Shown here in pieces: positions 15,823-24,298 of a stretch of 64,000 nt of DNA. The DNA comes from Pseudodesulfovibrio sp. zrk46 (GTDB lineage Bacteria > Desulfobacterota > Desulfovibrionia > Desulfovibrionales > Desulfovibrionaceae): positions 3,471,669 to 3,535,668 of the forward strand of contig NZ_CP051216.1 of NCBI RefSeq assembly GCF_012516435.1. Reading direction: 5' to 3'. Position numbers and translations under genes: made by a program. Positions within the stretch are counted from its first letter, which is position 1; every line of letters begins with the position of its first letter. Under the pieces are notes generated by a model. It was not told where the DNA came from and made no database searches. It saw nothing but the letters and a program-made list of their open reading frames with translations.

Positions 15823-17491
15823 TGGATTCACCTCCAATCATCTCGGAATTTGCTGCTCCAGGAGGAACCATTGGATACACGGGCTCATCGAAACTAATCG
15901 GCACATGAATCAAAGCAGGCCCTGGCTGAGCCAGAGCTTCCGCTAACATTTCCCCTGGGTCCTCGGCAGACGCAAAATCATATGTTCTTATGCCGAACCC
16001 TTCGGCAATCTTGATAAAATCAACTCTCTTTACATAGTCAGAAGCAAAGTAACGCTTTCCATAAAACAAGTCCTGCTGCTGGCGAACCAAACCAAGTGCG
16101 TTGTTATTTGTAAGAATAATCTTAACGTTAACATCATTCTCCATAGCAGTAGCCAAATCCTGAATATTCATCATGATGGAACCGTCACCACTAAAGCAAA
16201 GAACTTGGCGTTCAGGAGCGGCAAAGGCTGCCCCAATGGCTGCGGGCATACCAAATCCCATGGTACCGAGCCCCCCAGAGGTCAACCACTGACGAGGCTG
16301 TGAAAATGGATAGGCCTGAGCTGTTCTCATCTGATGCTGCCCAACATCAGTACAAACTATCGCGTTCTCACCAGCCAACTCAGCAGCCTTAAGAATAACA
16401 CCATAAGGGGAAGCAGGGTTATCTGCTTCAGGAATAACCATGGGATTGTCTTGTTTCAATCTACCAATGTCAGCAAGCCATTCACTTCGATCCGCTTGGG
16501 TAATATACGGAATCATAGCCTGTAGAGCATCGCACACATCACCGGTGACGGATGCATGAGCTGTTTTGATTTTATCTAGTTCACTAGGATCTATATCAAT
16601 ATGTACTATTTTCGCATTAGGACAGAATTCTGCGACCTTACCAGTAGCACGATCATCAAAACGAACTCCTGCGGCAATAAGAAGATCACACTCCTCAAGT
16701 GCCATATTGGTGTAGCGAGCGGCATGCATACCGAGCATTCCCAAATTCAGCGGATGATCAAAAGGAATAACTCCTAACCCCATAAGGGTCAGAGCTGTAG
16801 GAATTGATGACTTCTCAGCAAAATCCCTGGCAACCTCTGAGCAACAAGACTGAATGATACCGCCGCCCAAATATAAAATTGGCTTTCGAGACTCATTAAT
16901 CATCTTCGCAGCATGTTCCACTTCTTGGACGAAAAGTTCAGGTCCTGCGTCGCGAATTCCAGGCTCGGGCCATTCCTCGAACTCCAGAACCGCCATCTGC
17001 ACATCTTTTGGAACATCGACAACAACTGGGCCAGGGCGACCGGAACAAGCAATTCTGAATGCGTTTGGAATAACATCCATTAACTCTTCAACAGAACGGA
17101 CCAGAAAATTATGTTTGGTAATGGGAACCGTGAGGCCGTAGGTATCGACCTCCTGAAAGGCATCCGTACCGATCATGCTCTGTGGTACCTGACCGGTAAT
17201 ACAAATGATTGGAATGGAATCAAGCTTAGCATCAGCAATTGCTGTCAAAGTATTCGTGGCACCCGGGCCGGATGTCGCAAAGAATACTGCGGGCTTTCCC
17301 GTAACCCGAGCCATACCTTGAGCTATAAAGCCAGCCCCTTGCTCATGTCTGGTGAGGACATGCTTGATGGCGTCAGTCTGCCCCAAAGCGTCGTACATAG
17401 GGAGATTGGCACCGCCGGGAATCCCAGCGATCGTTTTAATGCCCTGCCTCTCCAACAGTTTAATAATAATCTCAGCGCCTGTAAGTTTCAT
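15815..17491 (-). CDS. ilvB: Acetolactate synthase large (catalytic) subunit
   Basis: Thiamine-diphosphate enzyme that condenses two pyruvates to acetolactate, or pyruvate with 2-oxobutyrate, the first shared step of valine, leucine and isoleucine synthesis. The 558-residue protein shows the catalytic glutamate in TRHEQGAGFIAQG, GPGATN, the central domain with GGGIIQ and GVRFDDRATGK, and the diphosphate-binding GDGSIMMNIQDLATAMEND. Length is normal. ATG 17491 follows GAGGAGG at 7 bases; the longer frame to 17611 would run through the attenuator and is rejected. Expression is probably set by the leader peptide and attenuator just upstream. Confidence 0.95.
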   Translation of the reverse strand: MKLTGAEIIIKLLERQGIKTIAGIPGGANLPMYDALGQTDAIKHVLTRHEQGAGFIAQGMARVTGKPAVFFATSGPGATNTLTAIADAKLDSIPIICITGQVPQSMIGTDAFQEVDTYGLTVPITKHNFLVRSVEELMDVIPNAFRIACSGRPGPVVVDVPKDVQMAVLEFEEWPEPGIRDAGPELFVQEVEHAAKMINESRKPILYLGGGIIQSCCSEVARDFAEKSSIPTALTLMGLGVIPFDHPLNLGMLGMHAARYTNMALEECDLLIAAGVRFDDRATGKVAEFCPNAKIVHIDIDPSELDKIKTAHASVTGDVCDALQAMIPYITQADRSEWLADIGRLKQDNPMVIPEADNPASPYGVILKAAELAGENAIVCTDVGQHQMRTAQAYPFSQPRQWLTSGGLGTMGFGMPAAIGAAFAAPERQVLCFSGDGSIMMNIQDLATAMENDVNVKIILTNNNALGLVRQQQDLFYGKRYFASDYVKRVDFIKIAEGFGIRTYDFASAEDPGEMLAEALAQPGPALIHVPISFDEPVYPMVPPGAANSEMIGGESNV

Positions 17492-17535
17492 TTCGAGCCT
17501 CCTCTCTTCCCGTCTTGTCCAGCGGGGCCCGGAAT

Positions 17536-17567
17536 GAAAAACCCCCGCCGGTTGCACCGACGGGGGT
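17536..17567 (-). terminator. Attenuator hairpin in the ilvBN leader
   Basis: On the minus strand ACCCCCGTCGG pairs with CCGGCGGGGGT (one mismatch) around TGCAA, followed by TTTTTC. It stands between the leader peptide stop and the ilvB start, where an attenuator terminator is expected. Confidence 0.85.
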
Positions 17568-17595
17568 TGTAAGTCTGCAAAACTCTGCAATCCCA

Positions 17596-17706
17596 CTAGG
17601 GTGCGTGCCAATCGACATCACCTACTACTACGTCTACTACTACGCAGAATACCACGTCCTCTAGTAGGACAGCGGAAGAGTGGAAATTGATGTCGAAAGT
17701 ACGCAT
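17596..17706 (-). CDS. ilvBN leader peptide, 36 aa, valine-rich
   Basis: A short frame starting ATG 17706 and ending TAG. It carries ten valine codons, eight of them in VVFCVVVDVVV, plus two leucine codons (LL) and one isoleucine. It starts about 25 bases after a good promoter and ends about 30 bases before the attenuator hairpin. This is the layout of ribosome-mediated attenuation known from ilv operons of enterobacteria: stalling at valine codons when charged tRNA-Val is scarce would favour an antiterminator. The ribosome binding site is modest (AAGG, 11 bases). The GTAGTAGTAG repeats are part of the coding region. Confidence 0.85.
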   Translation of the reverse strand: MRTFDINFHSSAVLLEDVVFCVVVDVVVGDVDWHAP

Positions 17707-17736
17707 ATTTAAAAAAACCTTTTCGTTTCTGGAAAA

Positions 17737-17765
17737 TATATATTCAGAACCCACTAATTGGTCAA
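17737..17765 (-). promoter_or_regulatory. Promoter of the ilv leader and ilvBN
   Basis: On the minus strand TTGACC (17765-17760), 17 bases, TATATA (17742-17737). Transcription would start about 25 bases before the leader peptide. Confidence 0.78.
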
Positions 17766-17936
17766 GCTATTTTTTTTAGACAAACTAGTCTCTTACCAAA
17801 TCAAAAATTATTATCTACTAAATGCATTTGTTGATGGAATAGATCATTTCCCTCAAAATAGTTTCACCGCACCCTTCAAAAATTGATTCCCCCAGCCACT
17901 CAATTACTAATTATTATACTAATATTATTATTTTTA

Positions 17937-18104
17937 TCACAATCTATCTACCGCCAACCAAAATGCACCAGCCCCAACAGCCAACCTGACTATATGTCCA
18001 ACGTGAAAATGATATCCCCAGTCAAGCCCAAACATAGCCACCAAAGCCACAAAAAAACCAACAAGAATAAACTTACGCCAAATGTTTAATCTTAACACAT
18101 TCAT
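17937..18104 (-). CDS. Small membrane protein, 55 aa
   Basis: Two hydrophobic segments (FILVGFFVALVAMFGL and HIVRLAVGAGAFWLAVDRL) separated by a short WGYHFH loop suggest a small inner-membrane hairpin protein. ATG 18104 has GGAG nine bases upstream. I do not know the family. It starts just beyond the terminator of the Lon gene and lies upstream of the ilv promoter, so it may be read through from that operon. The opposite strand has an open frame across the same bases, which I consider spurious because it lacks a start signal. Confidence 0.55.
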   Translation of the reverse strand: MNVLRLNIWRKFILVGFFVALVAMFGLDWGYHFHVGHIVRLAVGAGAFWLAVDRL

Positions 18105-18120
18105 TGATTTATTCTCCAAT

Positions 18121-18150
18121 AAAAAAGGGTTGCGATTTCTTCCGCAACCC
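18121..18150 (-). terminator. Terminator of the hsp20-lon operon
   Basis: GGGTTGCG and CGCAACCC form an 8-bp stem, followed on the minus strand by TTTTTT. It lies 37 bases beyond the Lon stop codon. Confidence 0.82.
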
Positions 18151-18186
18151 TTTCATTTAAAGATTAACAGTGTCAACTAATAATCA

Positions 18187-20670
18187 TTACTTCTTTCTAG
18201 ACTTCTTTGGCTTATTATCCTTGTCCTCATCATCCTTTCCGTAAGCCATTAGTTCGTCAACGAGACGCCTCAACTTAGAATCCACCAATGCGTTAATTGT
18301 ATTCGTTGGGAACTTGCCGGTCTTTCCACGAACACCAGCCTTGATACCTGTTAAAATTTCAATACCTTCATCTATGTTTTTAACAGCCCAGATATGAAAC
18401 TTTCCCTCCTTAACAGCATCAATAACTTCGTCACGCAACATTAAATCCTTAACATTCGGATACGGAATCAAAACACCTTGCTTACCAGTGAGACCTGTGT
18501 GCTTACAGGTAAGGTAAAACCCCTCTATCTTCTGGTTTACACCTCCGATTGGTTGCACTTCTCCGTACTGATTCACAGACCCTGTAACGGCAACATACTG
18601 CCGAATAGGCTTATCTGACAGACTAGAAAGTAAGGCGTACAACTCTGTGGATGACGCAGAATCTCCATCTATTCCCCCGTAGGACTGTTCAAAGGCAATA
18701 CTTGCTGCTAAAGACAAAGGCTTATCTTGAGCAAAGCGATTGCGTAGAAAACCAGAAAGGATCAACATACCCTTGTTGTGCGTTGGGCCAGACATGTCGG
18801 CTTCACGTTCAATATTAATAATCCCTTCCTTACCCAGCGAAGTGACTGCTGTAATACGTGCGGGCTTTCCAAATGAATAGTCCCCCATAGAATAAACAGC
18901 TAACCCATTAACCTGACCAACAACTTCTCCATCTGTATCAACAAACAAAGAACCTCGATCGATCATTTCCTGAATTCGTTCCTCAACCTGGTTAGACCGA
19001 TATCGCTTCGCCTCCACAGCATCCTTGACGTGGGCCCCAGTAACCACCTCAGACTTTGCCTGGCTCGCAAAATACTCAGCTTCACTCAGCAAATCTGACA
19101 TAATTGGAAATGCAGTAGATATCTTCTCCTGCCGACCAGCCCAACGAACAGCCTCTTCCATAATAGCTGCCACACCAGTTGCATCAAATGGTCTTAACTC
19201 ATTCTTTTCAGTTTCTGCCCTGATGAATCGTGCCACCTGCTCAACAGCTTCAAAGCTGCGCTCCATGCTAGACTCATAATCCACTCGAACCTTGAAGATC
19301 TTGGCGACATCTTCATCATAGTGCTTCAAAAGCGTATAAAGATAAGGACTACCAAGAACAACTACCTTTACTTCCATTTCAATGGGTTCTGGCTTTAGCC
19401 CTGTTGCACTAATAAAATAATAAGGGTCAAATGTTTCAATCTCGATATTAGAGGTCTTCAAAGCCCTCTTGAGAGTCTGCCAAACCCCTGGCTCCATTAT
19501 TGCGTCCATAAGGTTGATAACGAGATAACCGCCATTCGCTTTAACAAACGAACCAGCCTTAATCTTTGTATAATCAGCATGCCAACCGCCTGAATGATCT
19601 TGAACACGCTCAATACTACCGAAAAGATTACGATAAGTGGGGTAAGACTCAAAAATTACCGGAGGTCCTTCCAGTTCAGAATTATCTACCAGCAAATTGA
19701 CCTGATAAGGTTGAAACACAACTTCTGGACTCGGCCCTCCCATTATCAATCCAGGAATTGGACCTTGCTTTGGACCACCTCCCAAAGCCTTGATGTTGTC
19801 CAGCGAATCAGCCATGTGCTCTAATACCGCATCTAGATACTTCAACACCTTTTCATCTGGATAATTTTCGCGCAAAGGCTTCATAAATTCCTGCGCAAGA
19901 GCAGAAAACATAAGGCGATCGACTTCCTCATGCTTCTTAACCACTTCCTTCTGTAAGCTCTTAAGCTCCTGAACTATAATATCTATTTCTTCCTTGAGTT
20001 CCATACGCTTGTCACGCAAGCGTTCAAACTCATCGCGAGGAAATCGACCATTCTCGACCATTTCTTCCAACTCAATAATGCGCTTAGGTTCACCATCTAT
20101 CAGTGGCACCACATCTGGACGTTGGATTGGACCCATCTGCATACGTACAACCACTAACCCAGTATCCTTAACCTGATCCTCAATAGCCTTGTAGAAACTC
20201 ATCACCTTCTTTTCATGAGCTTCAGCAATTGCATTCTTTCGAGCTATATATTCTTCGCTTTCAAAAAGCTGGGGAACCTCACGCTTCACACTATCAAGGA
20301 AGTCTTGCATCTCCTTCTTGAAACGGCTTCCTTGTCCTGCCTTAAAACGAAGTTGAATTGGGGCTTCGCGCCGCTTGAAATTATTCACATAGCAAAGATC
20401 ACATGATATCCCCCGCTCATTGCCCATGTCAGCCAGCAACTTCTTGACAGACGAAAGACGCCCAGTTCCGGGCTCTCCTGTAACAAAAATATTGTACCCC
20501 TTCTTCTGCATCCCCATACCAAAACGAAAGGCTTCTACACCGCGCTTCTGACCGATAATACCGCTCTGCGGCTCCAAATCATCTGTAGTATTGAACCCCA
20601 ACTGATCCGGATTCAGCGTCCACTTCAGCTTCTCAACAGGAACCACCGTAGTTGACTTCTTGGTAGGCAT
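18187..20670 (-). CDS. Lon-family (LonB-type, S16) ATP-dependent protease
   Basis: An 827-residue cytoplasmic AAA+ protease of the LonB/YcbZ-like group. The N-terminal part has an ATPase-like region (IGQKRGVEAFRFGMGMQ, GYNIFVTGEPGTGRLSS as Walker A) and a long coiled insertion. The C-terminal protease domain shows the catalytic pair Ser671 in IDGDSASS and Lys714 in NQKIEGF, 43 residues apart as in E. coli Lon. Walker A lacks the usual final GKT lysine (TGEPGTGRLSS), a feature seen in several members. ATG 20670 follows GGAG at 8 bases. It starts 16 bases after the small heat shock gene, so folding help and proteolysis are co-expressed. Confidence 0.88.
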   Translation of the reverse strand: MPTKKSTTVVPVEKLKWTLNPDQLGFNTTDDLEPQSGIIGQKRGVEAFRFGMGMQKKGYNIFVTGEPGTGRLSSVKKLLADMGNERGISCDLCYVNNFKRREAPIQLRFKAGQGSRFKKEMQDFLDSVKREVPQLFESEEYIARKNAIAEAHEKKVMSFYKAIEDQVKDTGLVVVRMQMGPIQRPDVVPLIDGEPKRIIELEEMVENGRFPRDEFERLRDKRMELKEEIDIIVQELKSLQKEVVKKHEEVDRLMFSALAQEFMKPLRENYPDEKVLKYLDAVLEHMADSLDNIKALGGGPKQGPIPGLIMGGPSPEVVFQPYQVNLLVDNSELEGPPVIFESYPTYRNLFGSIERVQDHSGGWHADYTKIKAGSFVKANGGYLVINLMDAIMEPGVWQTLKRALKTSNIEIETFDPYYFISATGLKPEPIEMEVKVVVLGSPYLYTLLKHYDEDVAKIFKVRVDYESSMERSFEAVEQVARFIRAETEKNELRPFDATGVAAIMEEAVRWAGRQEKISTAFPIMSDLLSEAEYFASQAKSEVVTGAHVKDAVEAKRYRSNQVEERIQEMIDRGSLFVDTDGEVVGQVNGLAVYSMGDYSFGKPARITAVTSLGKEGIINIEREADMSGPTHNKGMLILSGFLRNRFAQDKPLSLAASIAFEQSYGGIDGDSASSTELYALLSSLSDKPIRQYVAVTGSVNQYGEVQPIGGVNQKIEGFYLTCKHTGLTGKQGVLIPYPNVKDLMLRDEVIDAVKEGKFHIWAVKNIDEGIEILTGIKAGVRGKTGKFPTNTINALVDSKLRRLVDELMAYGKDDEDKDNKPKKSRKK

Positions 20671-20686
20671 ATCGCTTTCTCCGTAG

Positions 20687-21103
20687 TTATTTCTTCTCGA
20701 TTTGAATTGTCTGACCAAGTTGTGTTGGGCACTTGGGTAAGCGGACTTCTAACACTCCATTCTTGAACTCAGCCTTCACATCTTCAGTTTTAATAACACA
20801 AGGTAGCTTTACTTCTTTGCGGAATGTCTGTGTTTTAGTCTTGTTACCTATTGGTTCAACTGTCTCAGCAGCAATAATCAAACGTCTGTCAAATACTGAA
20901 ACATCTACATCATCTGGATTGACATTTCCAAGTTCCATTCGCGCAACAAGTGTGCCGCCCTCTTCACTAATATCCAGATCGCCCGCAATTCGGCAGACCA
21001 TAACGGGTAAATCAAAATCCGAACACAAGTCATCAAAAAGCCTGTCCATCTCGTGGCGCATCCGGCTGATTTCGTCCTTGCTCCAACGCTTCAGATCGGC
21101 CAT
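20687..21103 (-). CDS. Small heat shock protein (Hsp20/alpha-crystallin)
   Basis: ATP-independent holdase chaperone. The 138-residue protein has the alpha-crystallin domain from about residue 40: DISEEGGTLVARMELGNVNPDDVDVSV, then FRKEVKLPCVIKTEDVKAEFKNGVLEVRLPK, where GVLxVxxPK is the family motif. The N-terminal arm (WSKDEISRMRHEMDRLFDDL) is typical. ATG 21103 has AGGAGG 9 bases upstream; the longer frame to 21175 would include an unlikely hydrophobic lead. First gene of the operon with Lon. Confidence 0.92.
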   Translation of the reverse strand: MADLKRWSKDEISRMRHEMDRLFDDLCSDFDLPVMVCRIAGDLDISEEGGTLVARMELGNVNPDDVDVSVFDRRLIIAAETVEPIGNKTKTQTFRKEVKLPCVIKTEDVKAEFKNGVLEVRLPKCPTQLGQTIQIEKK

Positions 21104-21177
21104 GGAAACAAACCTCCTGTCCTTTCGCATCGGGGAAAAATAAAGAATAGGCCATATAATTATTATAAATATCACAA

Positions 21178-21205
21178 ATTATAAATCTACGACAAGTGAA
21201 CTCAA
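21178..21205 (-). promoter_or_regulatory. Promoter of the hsp20-lon operon
   Basis: On the minus strand TTGAGT (21205-21200), 16 bases, TATAAT (21183-21178), about 70 bases before hsp20. No CIRCE-type inverted repeat is visible. Confidence 0.65.
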
Positions 21206-21235
21206 GATCTTTTGTGAGTTTCACCACACAAAAAT

Positions 21236-21266
21236 AAAAGGCCTGTCGTAATACGGCAGGCCTTTT
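21236..21266 (-). terminator. Terminator after the GGDEF-EAL operon
   Basis: AAAAGGCCTGTCG pairs with CGGCAGGCCTTTT (one wobble) around TAATA; on the minus strand TTTTATTTTTG follows. Confidence 0.88.
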
Positions 21267-21300
21267 AGAAAACATGGATAACTATTAACTAGCGTACATC

Positions 21301-21483
21301 TCACAGTCGCTTGAACAAACTCGATACAGCAAGAACAACAAAGCCACTAGAAACAAGCCAAAATGGTTGGACCAACTCTTCCAAAGCAGGAACAGACATA
21401 ACATCAAGATGAATAAAAATACCCAGCAAACCGACTATAACGCCGAGCATCCAGGTAAGAAGTTGCGGTGCACTTAAATTCAT
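21301..21483 (-). CDS. Small two-segment membrane protein, 60 aa
   Basis: Two hydrophobic stretches (LLTWMLGVIVGLLGIFIHL and FWLVSSGFVVLAVSSLF) flank a short acidic linker, so it should be a helical hairpin in the inner membrane. ATG 21483 has GGAG 8 bases upstream. It follows the c-di-GMP protein by 33 bases and precedes the operon terminator, so it is probably cotranscribed. Function unknown. Confidence 0.65.
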   Translation of the reverse strand: MNLSAPQLLTWMLGVIVGLLGIFIHLDVMSVPALEELVQPFWLVSSGFVVLAVSSLFKRL

Positions 21484-21516
21484 GAAAAAGACTCCAGACA
21501 TTCAATCGACAAATAA

Positions 21517-23655
21517 TCATGACAATGATTTCAACAACTCAAAAGCTTCACTCTTTGGAACAGGTTTCGAATAGAGATACCCTTGCCCATAGTCACATTG
21601 CAAGGAATACAACAAATCTCGTTGACGCTCTGTCTCTATGCCTTCAGCCACAACTTTAAGCCGTAAACTATGCGCCATATTAACGATAGCCCGAACTATT
21701 TCAATATTCTCAGGCGACTTCTCCATGCGCCTTACAAAGCTCAAATCAATCTTCAACTGATCCATTGGAAAACGCTGAAGATAACTCATAGAAGAATACC
21801 CTGTACCAAAGTCGTCAATTGATAACATAATGCCAAGGGACTTCAAAGCATTGAGACGACCGGTCGATTCCATTGCGTCAGTCATAACCACTGTCTCTGT
21901 TATTTCAAGCTTCAACCGATGCGGCGGCAAACCAGACTTTTCTAGAATCTGCTCCACGTCTGCCACCAAAGATGAAACGCCAAATTGCTTTGCTGAAATA
22001 TTGACAGCGATAGTAAGATTCTCCGCTCTTTGATCTACTTTTCGCCAATTGCTAAGACTAAGGCAGGCTTCCTCTAATATATGAGCACCTAAATCTACAA
22101 TCAAACCAGTTTCTTCAGCTACAGGAATAAACTCGCCAGGATTGACCATGCCACGCTCAGGATGAATCCATCTCGCTAACGCCTCAAAACCGTAGAGTTT
22201 GCCATCAGAAAGATTAACTATCGGTTGATAAAAAACTTCAAACTCTTTGTTGTCCAATGCACGCTTTAGATCACTCTCTAATTCAATGACATTAACAACG
22301 CCTTCCCGCATCTCTGGTGAGTATTCGACGTAACGATTTTTGCCACGTCTTTTTGCCTTAAACATCGCTAACTGTGAGTTATGAATGAGATTGTCGCGAT
22401 CCGCCTCTCCATTAACAGCCATATCGAGTCCGAGACTTGCCGTCAGAGGAAACTCAGTGTCATCAATCACAAACGGATCGTCAAAACAGGCACGAACCTT
22501 TTCAACCATCGTCCTGATGTCATCCTTACAACAATCTTCTTCAAACAAAACAATAAACTCATCCCCACCAAATCGAGCCAAGGTATCCGCATTCCTCAAA
22601 ACAGATGAAAGTCTTGAGCCCACTCTTTTAAGGACCTTATCTCCTACTCTATGGCCGTAATGATCATTGATGACTTGAAATCGATCGAGATTTATAAATA
22701 AAATACCATAGTGCTTTCCCTGACCAAGAGAACGTTTAATTGCTCTTCCCACCCGGTCATGAAAGAGGACTCGATTAGGCAAACCTGTTAATGGATCATG
22801 AAGCGAGTTATGCTTGAGCTGCTCCTCCATCCGCTTCCTGTTACTCACATCACGAATACTTGTCCTTACGCCAAGCGAATTACCATTCTCATCGGCAATT
22901 GAGTGTTTTACCAAACTGACCCATTTCACTTTTGCATCAGCACGATTAATGCGGAAATCAACAGCTCGCCCTTCGCCTGATAAAGTGTCGGACATATAAT
23001 TCTGCCAAGCAAGAATATCATCATGATGAATTATTCGCTCGAGAAAACAGGAGTCCTTAATGAAACGATCCGGAGGATAACCGCTGATTCTTTCACATGA
23101 CGGAGAGATGTATATTGGTTTCCCATCCGATCCGATCCAACTCTCCCAATCATAATTGTAATCAGCGACCATGCGATATCGCTGCTCTGAATCTTCCAAA
23201 GCAGTCTTTGAAGCTTCAAGCTCTCTAATAGTCCGTTCCAGTCTCTTGGTTGTTTCTTCCAAGCCACGCTTATTTCGATGGAGTTCAGAAAAAGTATGAA
23301 CTTTACTACGTAAAATCTCAGGCTCCACGGGCTTAAAAAGATAGTCTACCGCCCCAAGCTCATAGCCTCTAAAAACATGCCTTTGTTCTTTGCTGATTGC
23401 CGTAATAAAAATGATCGGCAGATTCTTGGTATAATCTATTTCTCGTAAATGCTCAGCGAGAGCAAACCCATCCATCCCAGGCATCATTACATCAAGTAAA
23501 GCGACTCCAAAATCGTACTTCTCGACAAAATCCAGGGCCTCTCGCCCCGATTCGGCCATCACCAAATTGAGGTCGTTGTCCCGTAATATTCCTTCTATGA
23601 GTTTCAGGTTGATTCGCTCATCATCAACCACTAGCACATCTACGATATTATTCAT
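21517..23655 (-). CDS. Response regulator with PAS, GGDEF and EAL domains (c-di-GMP turnover)
   Basis: A 712-residue cytoplasmic protein. Domains: receiver (1-120; D11, D12, phosphoacceptor D55, K108), a coiled linker, PAS (about 158-275), GGDEF (about 285-450) with intact GGDEF at 363-367 and an inhibitory RxxD site (RNAD, 354-357) five residues upstream, then EAL (about 460-712) with FEALARW (490-496), VNISAKQF, EITETVV and DDFGTGYS (614-621). Both enzyme active sites appear complete, so it may make or break c-di-GMP depending on receiver phosphorylation and PAS signal. No partner kinase lies nearby. Confidence 0.93.
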   Translation of the reverse strand: MNNIVDVLVVDDERINLKLIEGILRDNDLNLVMAESGREALDFVEKYDFGVALLDVMMPGMDGFALAEHLREIDYTKNLPIIFITAISKEQRHVFRGYELGAVDYLFKPVEPEILRSKVHTFSELHRNKRGLEETTKRLERTIRELEASKTALEDSEQRYRMVADYNYDWESWIGSDGKPIYISPSCERISGYPPDRFIKDSCFLERIIHHDDILAWQNYMSDTLSGEGRAVDFRINRADAKVKWVSLVKHSIADENGNSLGVRTSIRDVSNRKRMEEQLKHNSLHDPLTGLPNRVLFHDRVGRAIKRSLGQGKHYGILFINLDRFQVINDHYGHRVGDKVLKRVGSRLSSVLRNADTLARFGGDEFIVLFEEDCCKDDIRTMVEKVRACFDDPFVIDDTEFPLTASLGLDMAVNGEADRDNLIHNSQLAMFKAKRRGKNRYVEYSPEMREGVVNVIELESDLKRALDNKEFEVFYQPIVNLSDGKLYGFEALARWIHPERGMVNPGEFIPVAEETGLIVDLGAHILEEACLSLSNWRKVDQRAENLTIAVNISAKQFGVSSLVADVEQILEKSGLPPHRLKLEITETVVMTDAMESTGRLNALKSLGIMLSIDDFGTGYSSMSYLQRFPMDQLKIDLSFVRRMEKSPENIEIVRAIVNMAHSLRLKVVAEGIETERQRDLLYSLQCDYGQGYLYSKPVPKSEAFELLKSLS

Positions 23656-23797
23656 CTTTCAAAAAGTGTTGAGTAAATATTTTTGATTATTCTTTATTAC
23701 CAAGTATCACTTTAGCGTAAAAGATCAAAAATTGTTTTTATAATTTCCCATAAATTTTCGTCAGCTTTATCCACACTCCCGCCATCTATATATCGAT

Positions 23798-23824
23798 TTG
23801 ACAAAACAATTCTTGAATTATAGA
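23798..23824 (+). promoter_or_regulatory. Candidate promoter of the DUF493 gene
   Basis: TTGACA (23798-23803), 15 bases, TATAGA (23819-23824), about 33 bases before the start. The spacer is short, so this is tentative. Confidence 0.38.
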
Positions 23825-23856
23825 CCGCAGGTTCTATTGCCATAGGAGGAAACACA

Positions 23857-24117
23857 ATGACCAACCAGCACGAACAATTTCAAAATATTCTGGACGAGCA
23901 TCATCAATGGCCTTGTCCATATCTGTTCAAATTTATTGTTCCTACGGAGAACCTCTCTAAGGTTATGGATCTTTTTCAAGGCGAAGAAGTAAACACTCGC
24001 GAATCCAAGAATGGGAAATACACCAGTGTGAGCGTTGAATCTAACATGTGCTCCAGCAAAGATGTTATGGAAGTATATGCAAAAGTTTCAGCCATACCAG
24101 GTGTAATGTCCCTTTAA
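23857..24117 (+). CDS. DUF493/YbeD-family protein
   Basis: An 86-residue soluble protein with the YbeD pattern: YLFKFIVPTENLSKVMDLF near residue 22, a central hypervariable loop and the end KVSAIPGVMSL. E. coli YbeD precedes lipB and is loosely tied to lipoylation, but its function is not settled. The start has AGGAGG 7 bases upstream, so it should be well expressed. It stands alone, divergent from the c-di-GMP protein, with 181 bases before nifU in which I see no other gene. Confidence 0.8.
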   Translation: MTNQHEQFQNILDEHHQWPCPYLFKFIVPTENLSKVMDLFQGEEVNTRESKNGKYTSVSVESNMCSSKDVMEVYAKVSAIPGVMSL

Positions 24118-24298
24118 TCTATCTTCCTTCCTCTCTTTTTCAGAAAAACCGATCAAATTAGTCAGGTTTTCTTCAATCACGGCTTTACATGCCCTCTAGC
24201 CGTACTTACAATACACTGATACGATTGCACGATCGTTTCGGCTTCTTTTGTCGTAAGATCAATACATATGAAATATTTATTTTATTCAGGAGACTCAC

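Noticed and set aside
17596-17706. GTAGTAG repeats read as a possible microsatellite
   Set aside because: They are explained as valine codons of the leader peptide.
17883-18089. Open frame on the plus strand opposite the small membrane gene
   Set aside because: Low-complexity Lys/Asn-rich product with no ribosome binding site; the opposite strand gives the better candidate.
15528-18187. Recurring ACTAATAATCATT at the ends of ilvN and the Lon gene
   Set aside because: Short AT-rich sequence around stop codons; chance is a sufficient explanation.
21206-21235. TTGTGA-like half sites before hsp20 as a Rex operator
   Set aside because: The second half site is not at the right distance or orientation.
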